This document shows positions 48,319 to 59,023 of a stretch of DNA of 64,000 bases, piece after piece. The notes under the pieces are model-generated. The model searched no databases and was not told the DNA's origin. It was given only the letters and a program-made list of their open reading frames with translations. Source of the DNA: Lumnitzera littorea (lineage: Eukaryota > Streptophyta > Magnoliopsida > Myrtales > Combretaceae); NCBI GenBank assembly GCA_024138015.1, contig JAMXBB010000009.1:94552916-94616915 (forward strand), written 5' to 3'. Position 1 is the first letter of the stretch; every line of letters begins with the position of its first letter. The translations under genes were made by a program, and so were the position numbers.

Positions 48319-51300
48319 TGGCTAATCCAACCTTGCTCATGTGAAGAAGCATGACAAAGATCTAGTAAAGAAGCTAAGGCACTTACTTTTTTGTTCATTC
48401 AATCTTCAGTAGGATAATGACATGTGAGATTCTAAAGGAGATATGAGACAAGTTAAAAGAAGAATTTGAACGAAATAACATGCTTCTAACTTTAAAGAGA
48501 GAGTTTGAGCTATTAAGAATGAAGAATAGGGAAAATATATAGAACTTGTCCTCTAAATTATTTGATGTAGTTAATAAGCTCAGGTTACTTGAAGAGAATA
48601 CTATAGGTATAAGGATAGTAACTAATGAAATTTAAAGCAAAAATTTGTTGCAATAGAGAATTATTGTGATCTTAAAATATTAATGATGGTTGAATTAATA
48701 AGTAAACTAGATGTACATGAGTAAAGGTCACTTAAGGGAAGAGGAAGGCACGAAATGTGCTTTAAAGGCATTACATGAGGGGAATCATGCCGAAAAGAAT
48801 GACAAGAAGGCTGGTGGAGTTAAACCATAAAAGGGAAAAGTAATGGCAAGTTCAAAGAACTTGGAAAATAAAGGCAAATTTCGTCATTGGAAATTTTATC
48901 ACAAAACTAATCAATTAGAAAAGGATTGTTAGTTTAAGGGAAAGCCTCCAATTCAAAGTAGACACTGCAAAAAGCTTGGACATGTTGAAAAGTGTAACAA
49001 GCTAAAGTTAAAACATGGTCAAGAAAAGAGAGCCAAAAACAAAATTATATAAAAGAAGAAGAAAAGAATACTAAAGGAAGGTTATTCATAGACACTTAAA
49101 ACATCAAATTAATAAGGAAGCACACTTTGCATGTTAATAACTATTACACAAGCCACATGGTGAAGGATGAAGCCATTTTCTATAAATTGGATAGATTAGT
49201 CAACATTAAAGAGCTTTGTAATGGTGTTGTAGTTTAAGTTCAAGGGAAGGGTTCAGTACCTATCCAAGCTAAACAAGGTACCAAATGCATTCACAATGTG
49301 CTTATATACCTTATTTAGTTCAAAATTTGCATAGCTAGCTCAAATGCTTCAAAATGGAAATTCTTTGTTCTTAAAGGAGAGCTATTGTTTCATTTATGAT
49401 GTCAAAAATAGTCTTGTTGTTGAGTTGCCTATGGTAGATAAAAGTTTTCCATCAAATTGGAATTGTGTTAATGAAAGTGTAAAGCTTACTATAGTAATTG
49501 ATTTAAAGTTGTAACATAAAAGGTTTGGGTGGAGTAATTAAGATTCATTATCATTACTATAGAAAAATGATCTAATGAATGGTTTAGTTGAAATAATGAA
49601 AGCCTATTGGTAAGTATACCTCATGTCAATTTGGAAATCAATATAGGTTGCCTTTTCCACATGCAGTATCTTAGAAAGAAAACGAAAAACTTAAATTAAT
49701 CCATCCATGCCTATATAGGTCTATGATGATGGAGTCATTGAAGAAAAACATGTATTTTATTCCTTTTATTAATGATTTAATTCAAGAGATTTGGATCTAT
49801 ATCATAAGATTTAAGTCTTAACTTTTGGAAATTTTTAAAATTTTTAAAAGATTTAAGAAGATGCTAGAAGTTAAATCTAGATGCAAGCTTAAGCTTATAT
49901 GGTCTAATTATGAAATATAGCTTAATTTAAAAGAACTTAATGATTTTTGTGAAGTTTAAAAAATACAATACCAATTGACAATAGCTTGTATCCTTAAGTA
50001 AAATGAGGTTGCTAAAAGGAAAAGCAAAAATAAAGTAGAGTTGATAAGATACTTTTTGGTTGAGAAGAAGATGCCTAATGAATTTTAAGTTGAAACAACT
50101 CATCCTATAGTTTATTTGCATAATAAATTGCCAACTACTGTTGTAAAGGATGTAACCCCAATTGAAGTATGGAGTGGGGTATGACCATCCATAAAGCACA
50201 TGTAGGTTTTTTGAGCTTGCTATTATGGGTATGTTCCAATTGAAAAAGCGGAGTAAGCTAAACATCAAGTCATGTATTAGTAGCTTCCTGGGTTATGTAG
50301 CAAAGTTCATGGGGTATAGGGTCTATAATTTGAAGAATAAAAAGATAATAATTAGTAGAAATATCCTTTTAGATGAGGATTCATTTTGAAATAAGGAGGA
50401 AAATAAAGTGCAATAGAGTAAGGAAGGAAATCAAGGTGATGTTCTTGTCGCAAACCTAAAATAAATGGATGAAGTAAAGTCAAAAGTTAAATAAGAAGAT
50501 TTATATGAACCAATGCAACATAAGACAAAGTCACTTGGAGAAATTTATTAAAAATGAACATGGCTTTTGTTGAATTGTCAAGCTATGCACAATAATATGG
50601 TCTTAACCTTTATGAAAATTTTGTACTAGTTGCTAGGCACGACACTATAAGATTGTTAATTGCTCTTACTACCCCAAATTAGTAGAGATTGTGTTACTTT
50701 GATCTCAAACTTTCTTCTTTTAATGAAGAGCTTGAAGAAAAAAAAAATACATGTTGATCAACCATAGATATCTAAAATTGAAGGGAAAGAAGGATGTCAT
50801 TTACTAGTTGAGCCAAGCTCTCTATGGCTTGAGGTTAGCTTTAAGAGCTTGTAGTAAGGTTGACAAGTATTTATTAATAAGTTCTAGATTTAGGAGTAAC
50901 TTTGAGTTCCACCCCTCATAACAAAAAAGATGGAGATGGAAATTTGCTAATTGTGTCCCTATATGTTGGTGATTTACTTGTAACTAGGAGTACTGAAATG
51001 CAAATGAGTAAGGTCAAGGTTGAAATGGGAAGTATTTTTGAAATGTCCATTTTAGGAAGAATGTATTATTTTCTTGGAATGGAAATTCTAAAAAATTCAA
51101 ATGAATTTTACATTTTTCAACAAAAGTATGCTATTGAATTGTTAAAGAAGTTCAAAATGGAGAATCGAAAGGCAAAGTTTACTCCTTTAACTACAAATGA
51201 TGAGAAATTAAGTAAAGAAGATGCTAGTGAATTAGTTGGTTCAAGATGCTATAGAAGTTTAGTGAAGTCTTTTATGTTCGACCATCAACAGACTTGTCTT

Positions 51301-51462
51301 AATGTTTTTAATCAGTCTCTTGTCAAGGTTTTCCCATAAACCAAGGGAAAAGCACATGGTGGCTGCTAAAAGAGTTCTTAGATATGGTTAATGGAATTTG
51401 GATTATAGTATTTAGTATAAATAAATTAAAAAGGAGTGTTGCCATGGTTCTCCAATAGTGAT
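48319..51462 (+). pseudogene. Copia gag-pol pseudogene, cut at its RNase H by a later insertion
   Basis: Through numerous stops the plus strand reads gag (FERNNMLLTLKREFELL), a zinc knuckle with its first Cys lost (RHCKKLGHVEKC, 48955-49000), an eroded protease, GAG-pre-integrase (49370-49640), the integrase carboxy end (50200-50400, GYRVYNL-like and ILFDEDSF), and RT from ~50725 (KDVIY-LSQALYGLR). The best open piece, 50902-51339, carries SLYVGDLLVT, i.e. the catalytic YVDD changed to YVGD, then YYFLGMEI and YAIELLKKF. At 51441-51462 the frame reads WFSNSD, the RNase H motif normally G[YF]S[DN]SDWAG, and stops exactly where the Tat/Ogre LTR begins at 51463. The rest should be to the right of this window. 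Confidence 0.85.
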
Positions 51463-51741
51463 TGTAGACACCTAATTTTTGCCCCTCTATAGTCTTAATC
51501 TTTATTTTTACAAAAAAGGGTCCTAATTCAAAAAAATAAAAAATAATAAAAATTAACAAATAATGAAAATACCAAAAAAATAAGAAAAGGAAAAATTATA
51601 AAAATTTCGTAGATTTTTGTGAAGTAATTTATATTAGGAATAATTAGTTTTAGTGTTAGTTTTAGTTTCGTTAAAATTTTTTATTTTAGGGAATCGGATA
51701 GTTTAAATATAATTTAATTGCAATGAATGTCAAGGCACAAG

Positions 51742-51820
51742 CCAACGGCCTAACAGATAAGTATTGGAGTATTGGAATAGATTTAATTCGAGGTCTTGGG
51801 TTCAAGTTTCAGTAAACACC
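51742..51820 (+). repeat. tRNA-Arg-like block inside the LTR
   Basis: CGGCCTAACAGATAAGTATT is close to the A-box side of plant tRNA-Arg (GGCCTAATGGATAAGG), and GGTCTTGGGTTCAAGTTTC (51792-51810) contains a B box. Arms are too eroded or rearranged for a functional tRNA. No CCA follows. Confidence 0.55.
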
Positions 51821-51977
51821 TATGTCTTTATTTTTCTAACTTTGTAGAAACGAGATGAAAATTGGATTCATATCTAATTAAATCAGAGTTTAGTTAAATC
51901 AGATTTGAATTAAATTTAAATCTAGTTTAATTATCAAATCAGATATAATAGATATGATAGGATTTGATTTGGGACTT

Positions 51978-51985
51978 TATAAAAG
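51978..51985 (+). promoter_or_regulatory. TATA box of the LTR promoter
   Basis: TATAAAAG about 515 bp into the LTR, followed by a region leading into CA-rich sequence. The position marks the probable U3/R transition at ~52010. Confidence 0.6.
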
Positions 51986-53509
51986 AAAAGAACAACAACA
52001 TCGGGGAGGCTTGTCTTTGTCCATAAAAAGAAAAACACACACAAACTACTTCAGGAGAAAAAAACATACACTACAGTCATGCTGAACGCGAATTCATTCA
52101 GGCCAAACCAAATACACATGCACGGCTCTGCTATACCAGCAATTAGCTCACCACGTCCCCTACCGCATACGCCCTTCAGCCTCACATCCACAGCTGTCCA
52201 ACACGCATACAGCTTTAACATATTGCCGAATAGCAAGTCCAGCCAGCAGCACTGTCACAACTTTCAGATTAATCTACTATACCAACGTCTGCAGCAGCGA
52301 ATCCACAGACAGCTGTAGTTCACTACACGCTATCCACACAGCATTGATCCATACACAGATCAGTCTCTAGCGTCGCATAGTACGAACAGCAGTAGCAAAT
52401 CTACACCAAACTTAAGTCCATGCTACTACACCTATTGACTGAACACAAGCACGACACAGAAGCGACAACAACGCTTGAGAAGATCCACACGCGACAGCCG
52501 CAGTCGTCTGTACATCGCTAGAATGCCATCGTTGTCTGCTCCATCCAAAAACAGCAACTGTTACTCATCCACTAGATATATACCGACGCTAGCCCCACGT
52601 TCCACCGCACATCACCAACTCCAGAACAGTAAGCCTCGACGTCAAATTGTACACTCCATAGTCCGATACCGTCGCTGCTCTGTCTACGCCATTATCGTGC
52701 AAGAACAAGCTAAGTTCAGTTTTTTCCAAAATCTTAGTTTTCTTATTTTATTTCATTATTATTTATTTATTTATTATTATTATCATTATATTATTAGTTT
52801 CTTAGTTATTTGATGTAGTATATGTGTATATGACTATATTAGTTTAGGTGAATTATTAGTATTAGTTTTTTATATATTAAGTAAGTTACGTAACATTACT
52901 AATCTATTTAGGTAGATAATTATTTAATAATAATAGAATATATATATATGTATATTAGTTTAGGAATTTTTAAGATTAGTTTTTTTTAGGATTTCTCACT
53001 TAGAAAACCAAATTTTTTTTAGAAGTAAAAATTAACAAAAGTCAATAAATTGTTTAAGATGTTTTAGAGAATTTTTTTTATCATTTACTACTTAGGACCC
53101 TTTAGTTTTTTTAAATAAACTAAATCAATTAAAAACGTAAGTTCGGTTGGTTTTCAAATATTAAAATCAATCAACACACTAAAGATTTTTCGAAAGAATT
53201 ACGATTGTCTGATCTCGGCTAGCGGGTATGTAGGTACCTTCGGGGTGATAATAAAATATGTAGAAACTTAGGTTCTTTTTTCTTTTAATTATTTATTTAT
53301 TTATTTTTTCTTTAAAAATATTATAATTAGAAAAATAATCCTAATTTCGGTAAATAGATAGTGGCACCCGTTAAGGGTTTAATAGGTTAGCTCCCGAACT
53401 CGGAACACTCTGGTTTTTCATTCAAATTGAAATCAAAGACCGATAGCCAAATCATAATTAATTCACCCAATTGGTTACAATTTCTTTCCTTTTCCCAACT
53501 TCGGTCGGG

Positions 53510-53519
53510 TGGCGACTCC
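53510..53519 (+). other. Primer-site-like motif inside the LTR end
   Basis: TGGCGACTCC is repeated here, ~150 bp before the true primer site starts with the same ten bases (53664). The left element has GGCGGCAACTC at the equivalent place. Confidence 0.6.
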
Positions 53520-53663
53520 AAAAATTATTTTCAATAAAAAACCAGAATTTCTCAATTTCTTTAGTCGAGGATTAATATTAAATGGGTATGGGTTTGGTAT
53601 TAATCGAAAAATAAGAAATTAATTTGAAATAAATAGAAAATCGAAAAATCAGGCTCGATAGTT

Positions 53664-53681
53664 TGGCGACTCCACTGGAGA
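53664..53681 (+). other. Primer-binding site
   Basis: TGGCGACTCCACTGGAGA, 12 nt after the LTR end. The left element's site is the same except at two positions. Ogre elements are reported to be primed by tRNA-Arg (from memory). Confidence 0.75.
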
Positions 53682-54295
53682 CCACTAGAGGACTAGCCAC
53701 TGAAAGTTTCCAAAAATAGGATTATTTTTCAAAAAAATAAAAAAATAAAAAGTAAAAAAAAAGATAAAAAGAAAAATTATGTATGTTATTTTATGTATCT
53801 GTTTATTTGTTTTTTACTAACATTTTTTTGTTGTTGTTGCAGTTTATTTAAGGGGTTAATTTTTGGGGGTTTACTTTTATTTTGTTTTTCTGCATCATAA
53901 ATGCATAGTAGATACAATTAGAACCAGGCTGTCTTAGGACCTTAGGAGGGGGGCCATTGTATAAGCTTCGAATGTTGTGAGGTAACCACTTTTTAAGGTC
54001 GATCAGGCTACCCCACTCAAGTTTAGATACGACCACAAAATCGTTATTTTGAAAAACGTAGTGGTTGCAGAACTTGAGGACCTTTAGAACCCACCTTGTA
54101 TATTACATGAAAAATTTTTCAAAAATTCACAAGAATCTATGATGTGGTAAACCTAAATTGATAAAGGCAGTTGTGAAGTTGTGATTGTGATTGTAATTGT
54201 AATCTTAATCTTCCCTTGTAAATAATTTGTAATAATTTCATGTAAAGTTTAGAATACGTCGTAATTGTAATTTTAATTTTGATTTTTGATTAGTC

Positions 54296-55720
54296 ATGAC
54301 TGGATCAAGTCAGAGGCCTTTTGAAAACGTTCATGTCCACTTATCCCATTGGCCACAGAAACTGCTTCAAACGTGGTTTTGACTCTTTAGCCCAAATAAA
54401 TAGGAGTTTATTAAGAATAAGATTGGGCCCATCCTCTCTCTATAGAAGATCCCTATGAACATCACTCTAGTGCAGACCTTAGTCCACCTTTGGGAGCCCG
54501 AATCCACCAGTTTCTATATGGGCCTACATCAGCTAAGCCTAACTGTAGAAGAATACTCCCAATTGTTGTGGGCTCCTACAATCACGGACGATATTTATGT
54601 CCCAGACTTGGAAGCTGTAGCACCAAAGATCTTCAGCAAGTTGCTGAGAATTAGAAAAATCGAAATGAACCGGGTTTTAAATCAAGGAAAGACCATTCAA
54701 TTAGAGGATGTCATGGACTGGTTTTCTAATGAATTGAAGCATAGAGAAAAATGTGATGTTTTTTGTGCAAATTTAGAAGCATGGCACCAGTACCGGGTCA
54801 ACGCTTTTATATTGGTGGTCTTCAATACTATCCTGTTCCCTAATAAAAGACGTCGAGTCCATTTCAAAATTGCAGAACTCGTAGCCCAATTCCTTGAAGG
54901 GAAATCATATGTCCCGGCCTTTTAGGTCGAGCAGATTCGATCACTAAACCATCTTAAGAAAAAGAAACGAGGAGATCTGAAAACTAATATGGTCCTACTA
55001 GTAGTCTAGTTCGTTAGCCACATGAGAAGTTACCAACTTGATTTTAATCGGGTTGAGTTTACTCAGCAATATGATCTCATCAAATCCTTTGGAGAAAGAA
55101 TCGAGCTGCCAGAAAATATGGCTAGCCGTTACTGGGTCCAATACTTTCAGAGTATGAAAGCGGAAGAGTTATTGTTGACACCTAGGTGGTTTGTAAGCAA
55201 GGAAATAATAAGAGGATGTGGAGACTTCAAAGTGGTTCCTCTGATCGGCTTCAACCTCTGTACCGCATACGTCTCAGCCAATGGACTCATTGAGGAAATG
55301 ATCCCCCGACCATTACTAGAAGCTGCCTCGTTGGACTTCTTTAACCCCAGCATGACGATGATTGATGAAGTAAACAAGCTTCAGAACATCCGAGCTCTTT
55401 GGTGCACGAGAATGACCACCCCTACCACTAGAGGGATAACAGCCAGGAGCCAGACAACCAAAGGATTTCTTTATCACTAGCTAAAAGGGCTGAAAGATAT
55501 GGAAGACAACAAAGAGAAGGGGGAAGTTCAAGCTAAACCCGAGAGGATAAGTAAAAGAGAGCAGGAGTTGGAAAGCTGTTGCAAGGAGTATCATCACAAG
55601 ATAAAGGCATTGGAAGCATAATTGAAGAGGACCAAGGGCAAAGAAGAGCAAGCTCCCATGATCTGAAAGAAGAGAAAGACACAGGATATGCCTACTAGCC
55701 ACTAGGAGATTAAATTTTAG
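54296..55720 (+). pseudogene. ORF1 of the Tat/Ogre element (DUF7745-like), interrupted by stops
   Basis: From ATG 54296 a single frame of 474 codons runs to 55720 broken only by point stops, including one at 54923 in SYVPAF*VEQI and one at ~55007 before FVSHMRSYQL. The amino-terminal third has TLVHLWEPESTSFYMG and LTVEEYSQLL, the 'region length then category' pattern of DUF7745/plant-mobile-domain-like proteins. The last ~70 codons are Lys/Glu-rich and probably coiled. The left element's ORF1 is its homologue. The ORF is separated from gag by 300 bp and lies in another frame, so it would be a separate protein. Its function is unknown. Confidence 0.8.
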
Positions 55721-56024
55721 ATTTTAGGTTTTTTTTTTTAGGATTCATGAACAGAATAAGAGGTGTAAAGCTTCATAATTGCAAAAATTAATAAAAGTTA
55801 GTTAGGTTTTGCCACATCAAAGGCTCCCCCCAATTCTTGATTTTTCATTGCACTCATGTGACATGCATTTTATGTTTGTACGATTAACAACCCTTTTTTA
55901 GGAAAATATAATATGCACTAACCCTTTGTTGAGTTGTTTAATAATAATCAGGTAAAATTTCAAGATAGCTCCTAAACGTCAAGTCTTTCAGAGAAGTCCA
56001 ATTAAAACCCGTTCCTAGACCAGG
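55721..56024 (+). other. Spacer between ORF1 and gag
   Basis: AT-rich, about 300 bp, without a gene. It may carry signals for separate expression of gag, but none is recognisable. Confidence 0.5.
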
Positions 56025-58778
56025 ATGGCCACCACTCAAGGAAATGATGGAGACCCTGAGATCAATGATCCTTCCGAGCTGAGATTTCGTTCCATAGAAA
56101 GGGCTTTGGAAAAGATGGTAGAACAAATGAGTTTCCTAGTAGATAGCATTGCTTTGCTGAGAGCTACAGCACCGGCTAATGAAGAGGGTTCCAAAACTCG
56201 TTATGGGAAGAATACACAAGCTCCTGAAGTAGAGCACGAATATCAAAAAGACCCATTCGAGTCAGAAGGAGTTTACTCGAAAGACAACCCGACCTTTGAA
56301 CTTGACATGTATATGGCCTCAAAACCTGTCAACCATAGGCCAAGTACGTATAGCTTGAAAGAACTGGAAAAGAAATTGACACAACAGATCATTGAGAAGA
56401 TGAAGGCATTGGTAGGGTGTAATGGATTTGAACAGGCAAGGATCACAGAGTTTTCCGTGTATAACATGGGATAATACCCTGAGAAGTTTAAGGTATCGGA
56501 ATTCGAAAAGTATAACGGGACAGGTTGCCTCAAGTTTCACACCAGGTTGTATGTCAGGAAGATGGGAAAATATGTTCAGTACGATTCACTCATGGTACAG
56601 ACATTTCAAGATAGTCTGATTAGACTAGCCCTGACTTGGTATGCCCAGTTTGATTTGAATAAGATAAATACATGAGAGAAACTTGCTCGAGCATTTTATG
56701 AACAATATAAATTCAATGTGGAAGTAGCCCCGACTATGATGGATTTGGTTGCCCTACGAAAGAAGAATAACGAATCGTTCAAAGAATACGCTCAAAGATG
56801 GAGGTCTTTAACCGCAAGAATCTTTACTCCAACGATTGAGAAAGAGCTCACATTGGCTTTCATTAACACCTTGGAGAGGCCCTATTTCTCCCATCTCATT
56901 GGGCAGGCTTCGTATAGTTTTGCTGAAGTAGTAGCGACCGGGTGCAGGATTGAAAGTGCCGTCTCTTCCGATAAGCTGCAAGACACAGCAGATAGAAGAT
57001 CACCAGTGTTATCATCTGGTCCTAGACCAGCCGCCAGCAAGCCTAAAGAATCTACGGTTGGTATGGTAAATTCAAATGCCAGACCAAATGCTCAAGTCGC
57101 TTTTAGGGCGAATCCACCTCCCGCTCAGCAACAATATATAGATCAGTTTCAAACTAACAGGACTTATAGGCAATTTACCAAGATACCGATCCCTTTAAGT
57201 CAAGTCTTCGAGAAGTTATGGAGGGATAATTTGATATGGTATGAACTTCCTAGCGATCGATATCAACCGAGAATCTTTGACCCCACAGTGAAGTGTGAAT
57301 ACCACTGTAGATAAGTAGGGCATTCGGCTAATGCATGCTGGAGACTGAGGAACAAGATTCAGGACTTGATAGATGAAGGGACAGTACAGTTGGATTTTGT
57401 GGAAGCCCCAGTTCCTAATGTTAACAATAATCCCTTACCCAACCATGGGCCGATGATTGGTATGATTTGTGATGACTGTGCTGTCAATGTCATCAATTCA
57501 GATAAGAAACCTAAGGTTTTTGAGTTTTATATTGGCAACCAGACTCCAGAAGTGAAGAGGTACACATTCCACGTACCATTGCTACCAGAAAATTACAAGG
57601 CTGCTCCATTTAACTATTACCTGGTAAATCAGGAGAAGCCAGGTCCTCTGGTAGGGGGCATTACTTGATTAGAAAATATTTATCATCTAAGAGAGGAGCA
57701 TGGGAGGAAAGTCATGTCAGGAGAATCGAATGATAAGACGGCGGCCGAACGCATTGAGGGGCTATTGGCCTTTACCAAAATGATCAAGTTGAGTGAGTAT
57801 AAAATCATGGATCAACTTAGTAAGACTCCTGCGTAAATATCATTGATGGGCCTGTTAATCGCATCTGAACCACATAGGAAAGCTTTATTTCGCACTTTAA
57901 ATGAGGTGAAGGTCCCTTAGGAGATTCCAACAAAGAAGATGGGATTGGTTACTAATTTGATCCTTGCGATAGATCAAATTTCATTTTCAGCTGAAAAATT
58001 GGGCGAGGAAGGGAACAAACATACAAAGCCACTCTTTATTATGGTAAGGAGTAACGACATAATTGTCACCAGGGTGCTCATTGACAACGGATCGTCACTA
58101 AACGTCTGCCCACTCGCCACCTTGGATTTGCTGGGCATCGACACATCTGCAATTAAGCCTTCTTCCACAACAGTTAGGGCCTTTGATGGTTCCAAAAGAG
58201 AGATTATAGGGGAGATTGATTTACCCGTGAGTATTAGCCCTCAACACTTTACTATTTGATTTCAAGTCATGGACATTCTAAGATCTTTCAATCTACTTTT
58301 GGGAAGACCTTAGATCCATGCAGCAAGGGCTATACCCTCGAGCTTGCACTAAAAATTGAAGTTTATCTCCAATGGCCAGGTGATTACAATTTTGGGAGAT
58401 CAAGATTATGAAATCTACAAGGAGATGGCTATACCCTACATAGGAAGTGAAGGACAAGAAGAGCTGGGTTTACAAATGTTTGAAGAAGTGAACATGATTA
58501 CCGGTCCCGACAGAAAGGATGATAGAAGGAAGGGATTCAAGGAAGGTCAGATCGGCACCTACGACCTTGGCTACAATCCTACCCCAGCAGAAGAATTCCA
58601 GAAGAAACAAGTGAGGGGCAAGAGAGGTAATAGATTATACCATACCTTAATGACCATTCCACCACTAGCTGAGACGTTCATATGGGAAGAGACTCAAGCC
58701 CGACAATCTGACAAAGAAGGATCAACAAATGTACCACCCAAGTTCCAACATCATTTGAACAACTAGTTCTCCATCCCG
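56025..58778 (+). pseudogene. gag-protease of the Tat/Ogre element
   Basis: A frame from ATG 56025 (MATTQGNDGD) reads Gag with FKVSEFEKYNGTG, YDSLMVQTFQDSL, ESFKEYAQRWRSL and IEKELTLAFINTL, the usual Ty3 capsid order. A zinc-knuckle region follows (CEYHC, GHSANACWRLRNKIQDL) near 57290-57370. Protease at ~58060-58320 has RVLIDNGSSLNVCP (Tat-type DNGS active site) and FNLLLGRP. The frame never shifts; about nine stops occur, and the ones with a clear expected residue fit Gln, Arg or Trp codons changed by C-to-T or G-to-A. The same frame carries on into RT beyond an intron-like gap. Confidence 0.9.
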
Positions 58779-59023
58779 GTAAATAGCAACAGGTCTTCCT
58801 TAGGGTAAAGGGGTGACCCGTAGTTAGTATTTTCTGAATTTTAATTTTTAATAGTCATCGTTTCAAATGTATCGTTGAACCTTTCATTCAAAATTAGTTA
58901 AGCCTTTATCTCATTTGAGACCATACCTCCATTTATTCAATGAAATCTTAGTCTGTTTCTTTCCCATGTTGCTCTTCAATTCTCTTTTGTTTACATTCAC
59001 TTTTTTCATGCATTCTCATTCAG
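58779..59023 (+). other. Candidate intron between protease and RT
   Basis: Coding similarity stops after 58778 and resumes near 59024. The edges read CCG|GTAAATAG and a T-rich stretch ending TTCTCATTCAG|ATCC. Ogre elements are known for a spliced intron in this position. Joining these two sites leaves the frame off by one base, so either the exact sites differ or an indel has occurred. Confidence 0.45.

Larger units (their letters stand above)
51463..53651 (+). repeat. 5' LTR of the right Tat/Ogre element
   Basis: It starts TGTAGACACC at the exact break in the copia frame and ends ...AAAAATCA, 12 nt before the primer site. It contains a tRNA-like block (51742-51820), a TATA box, a CA-rich R-like region (52000-52700) and a 3' section similar to the left element's LTR. 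ORFs inside 52079-52813 have no recognisable product and are not called genes. Confidence 0.8.

Noticed and set aside
52079..52813. Two ORFs of 79 and 112 codons
   Set aside because: They lie in the CA-rich R/U5-like part of the LTR, have no recognisable motif and end in AT-rich LTR sequence.
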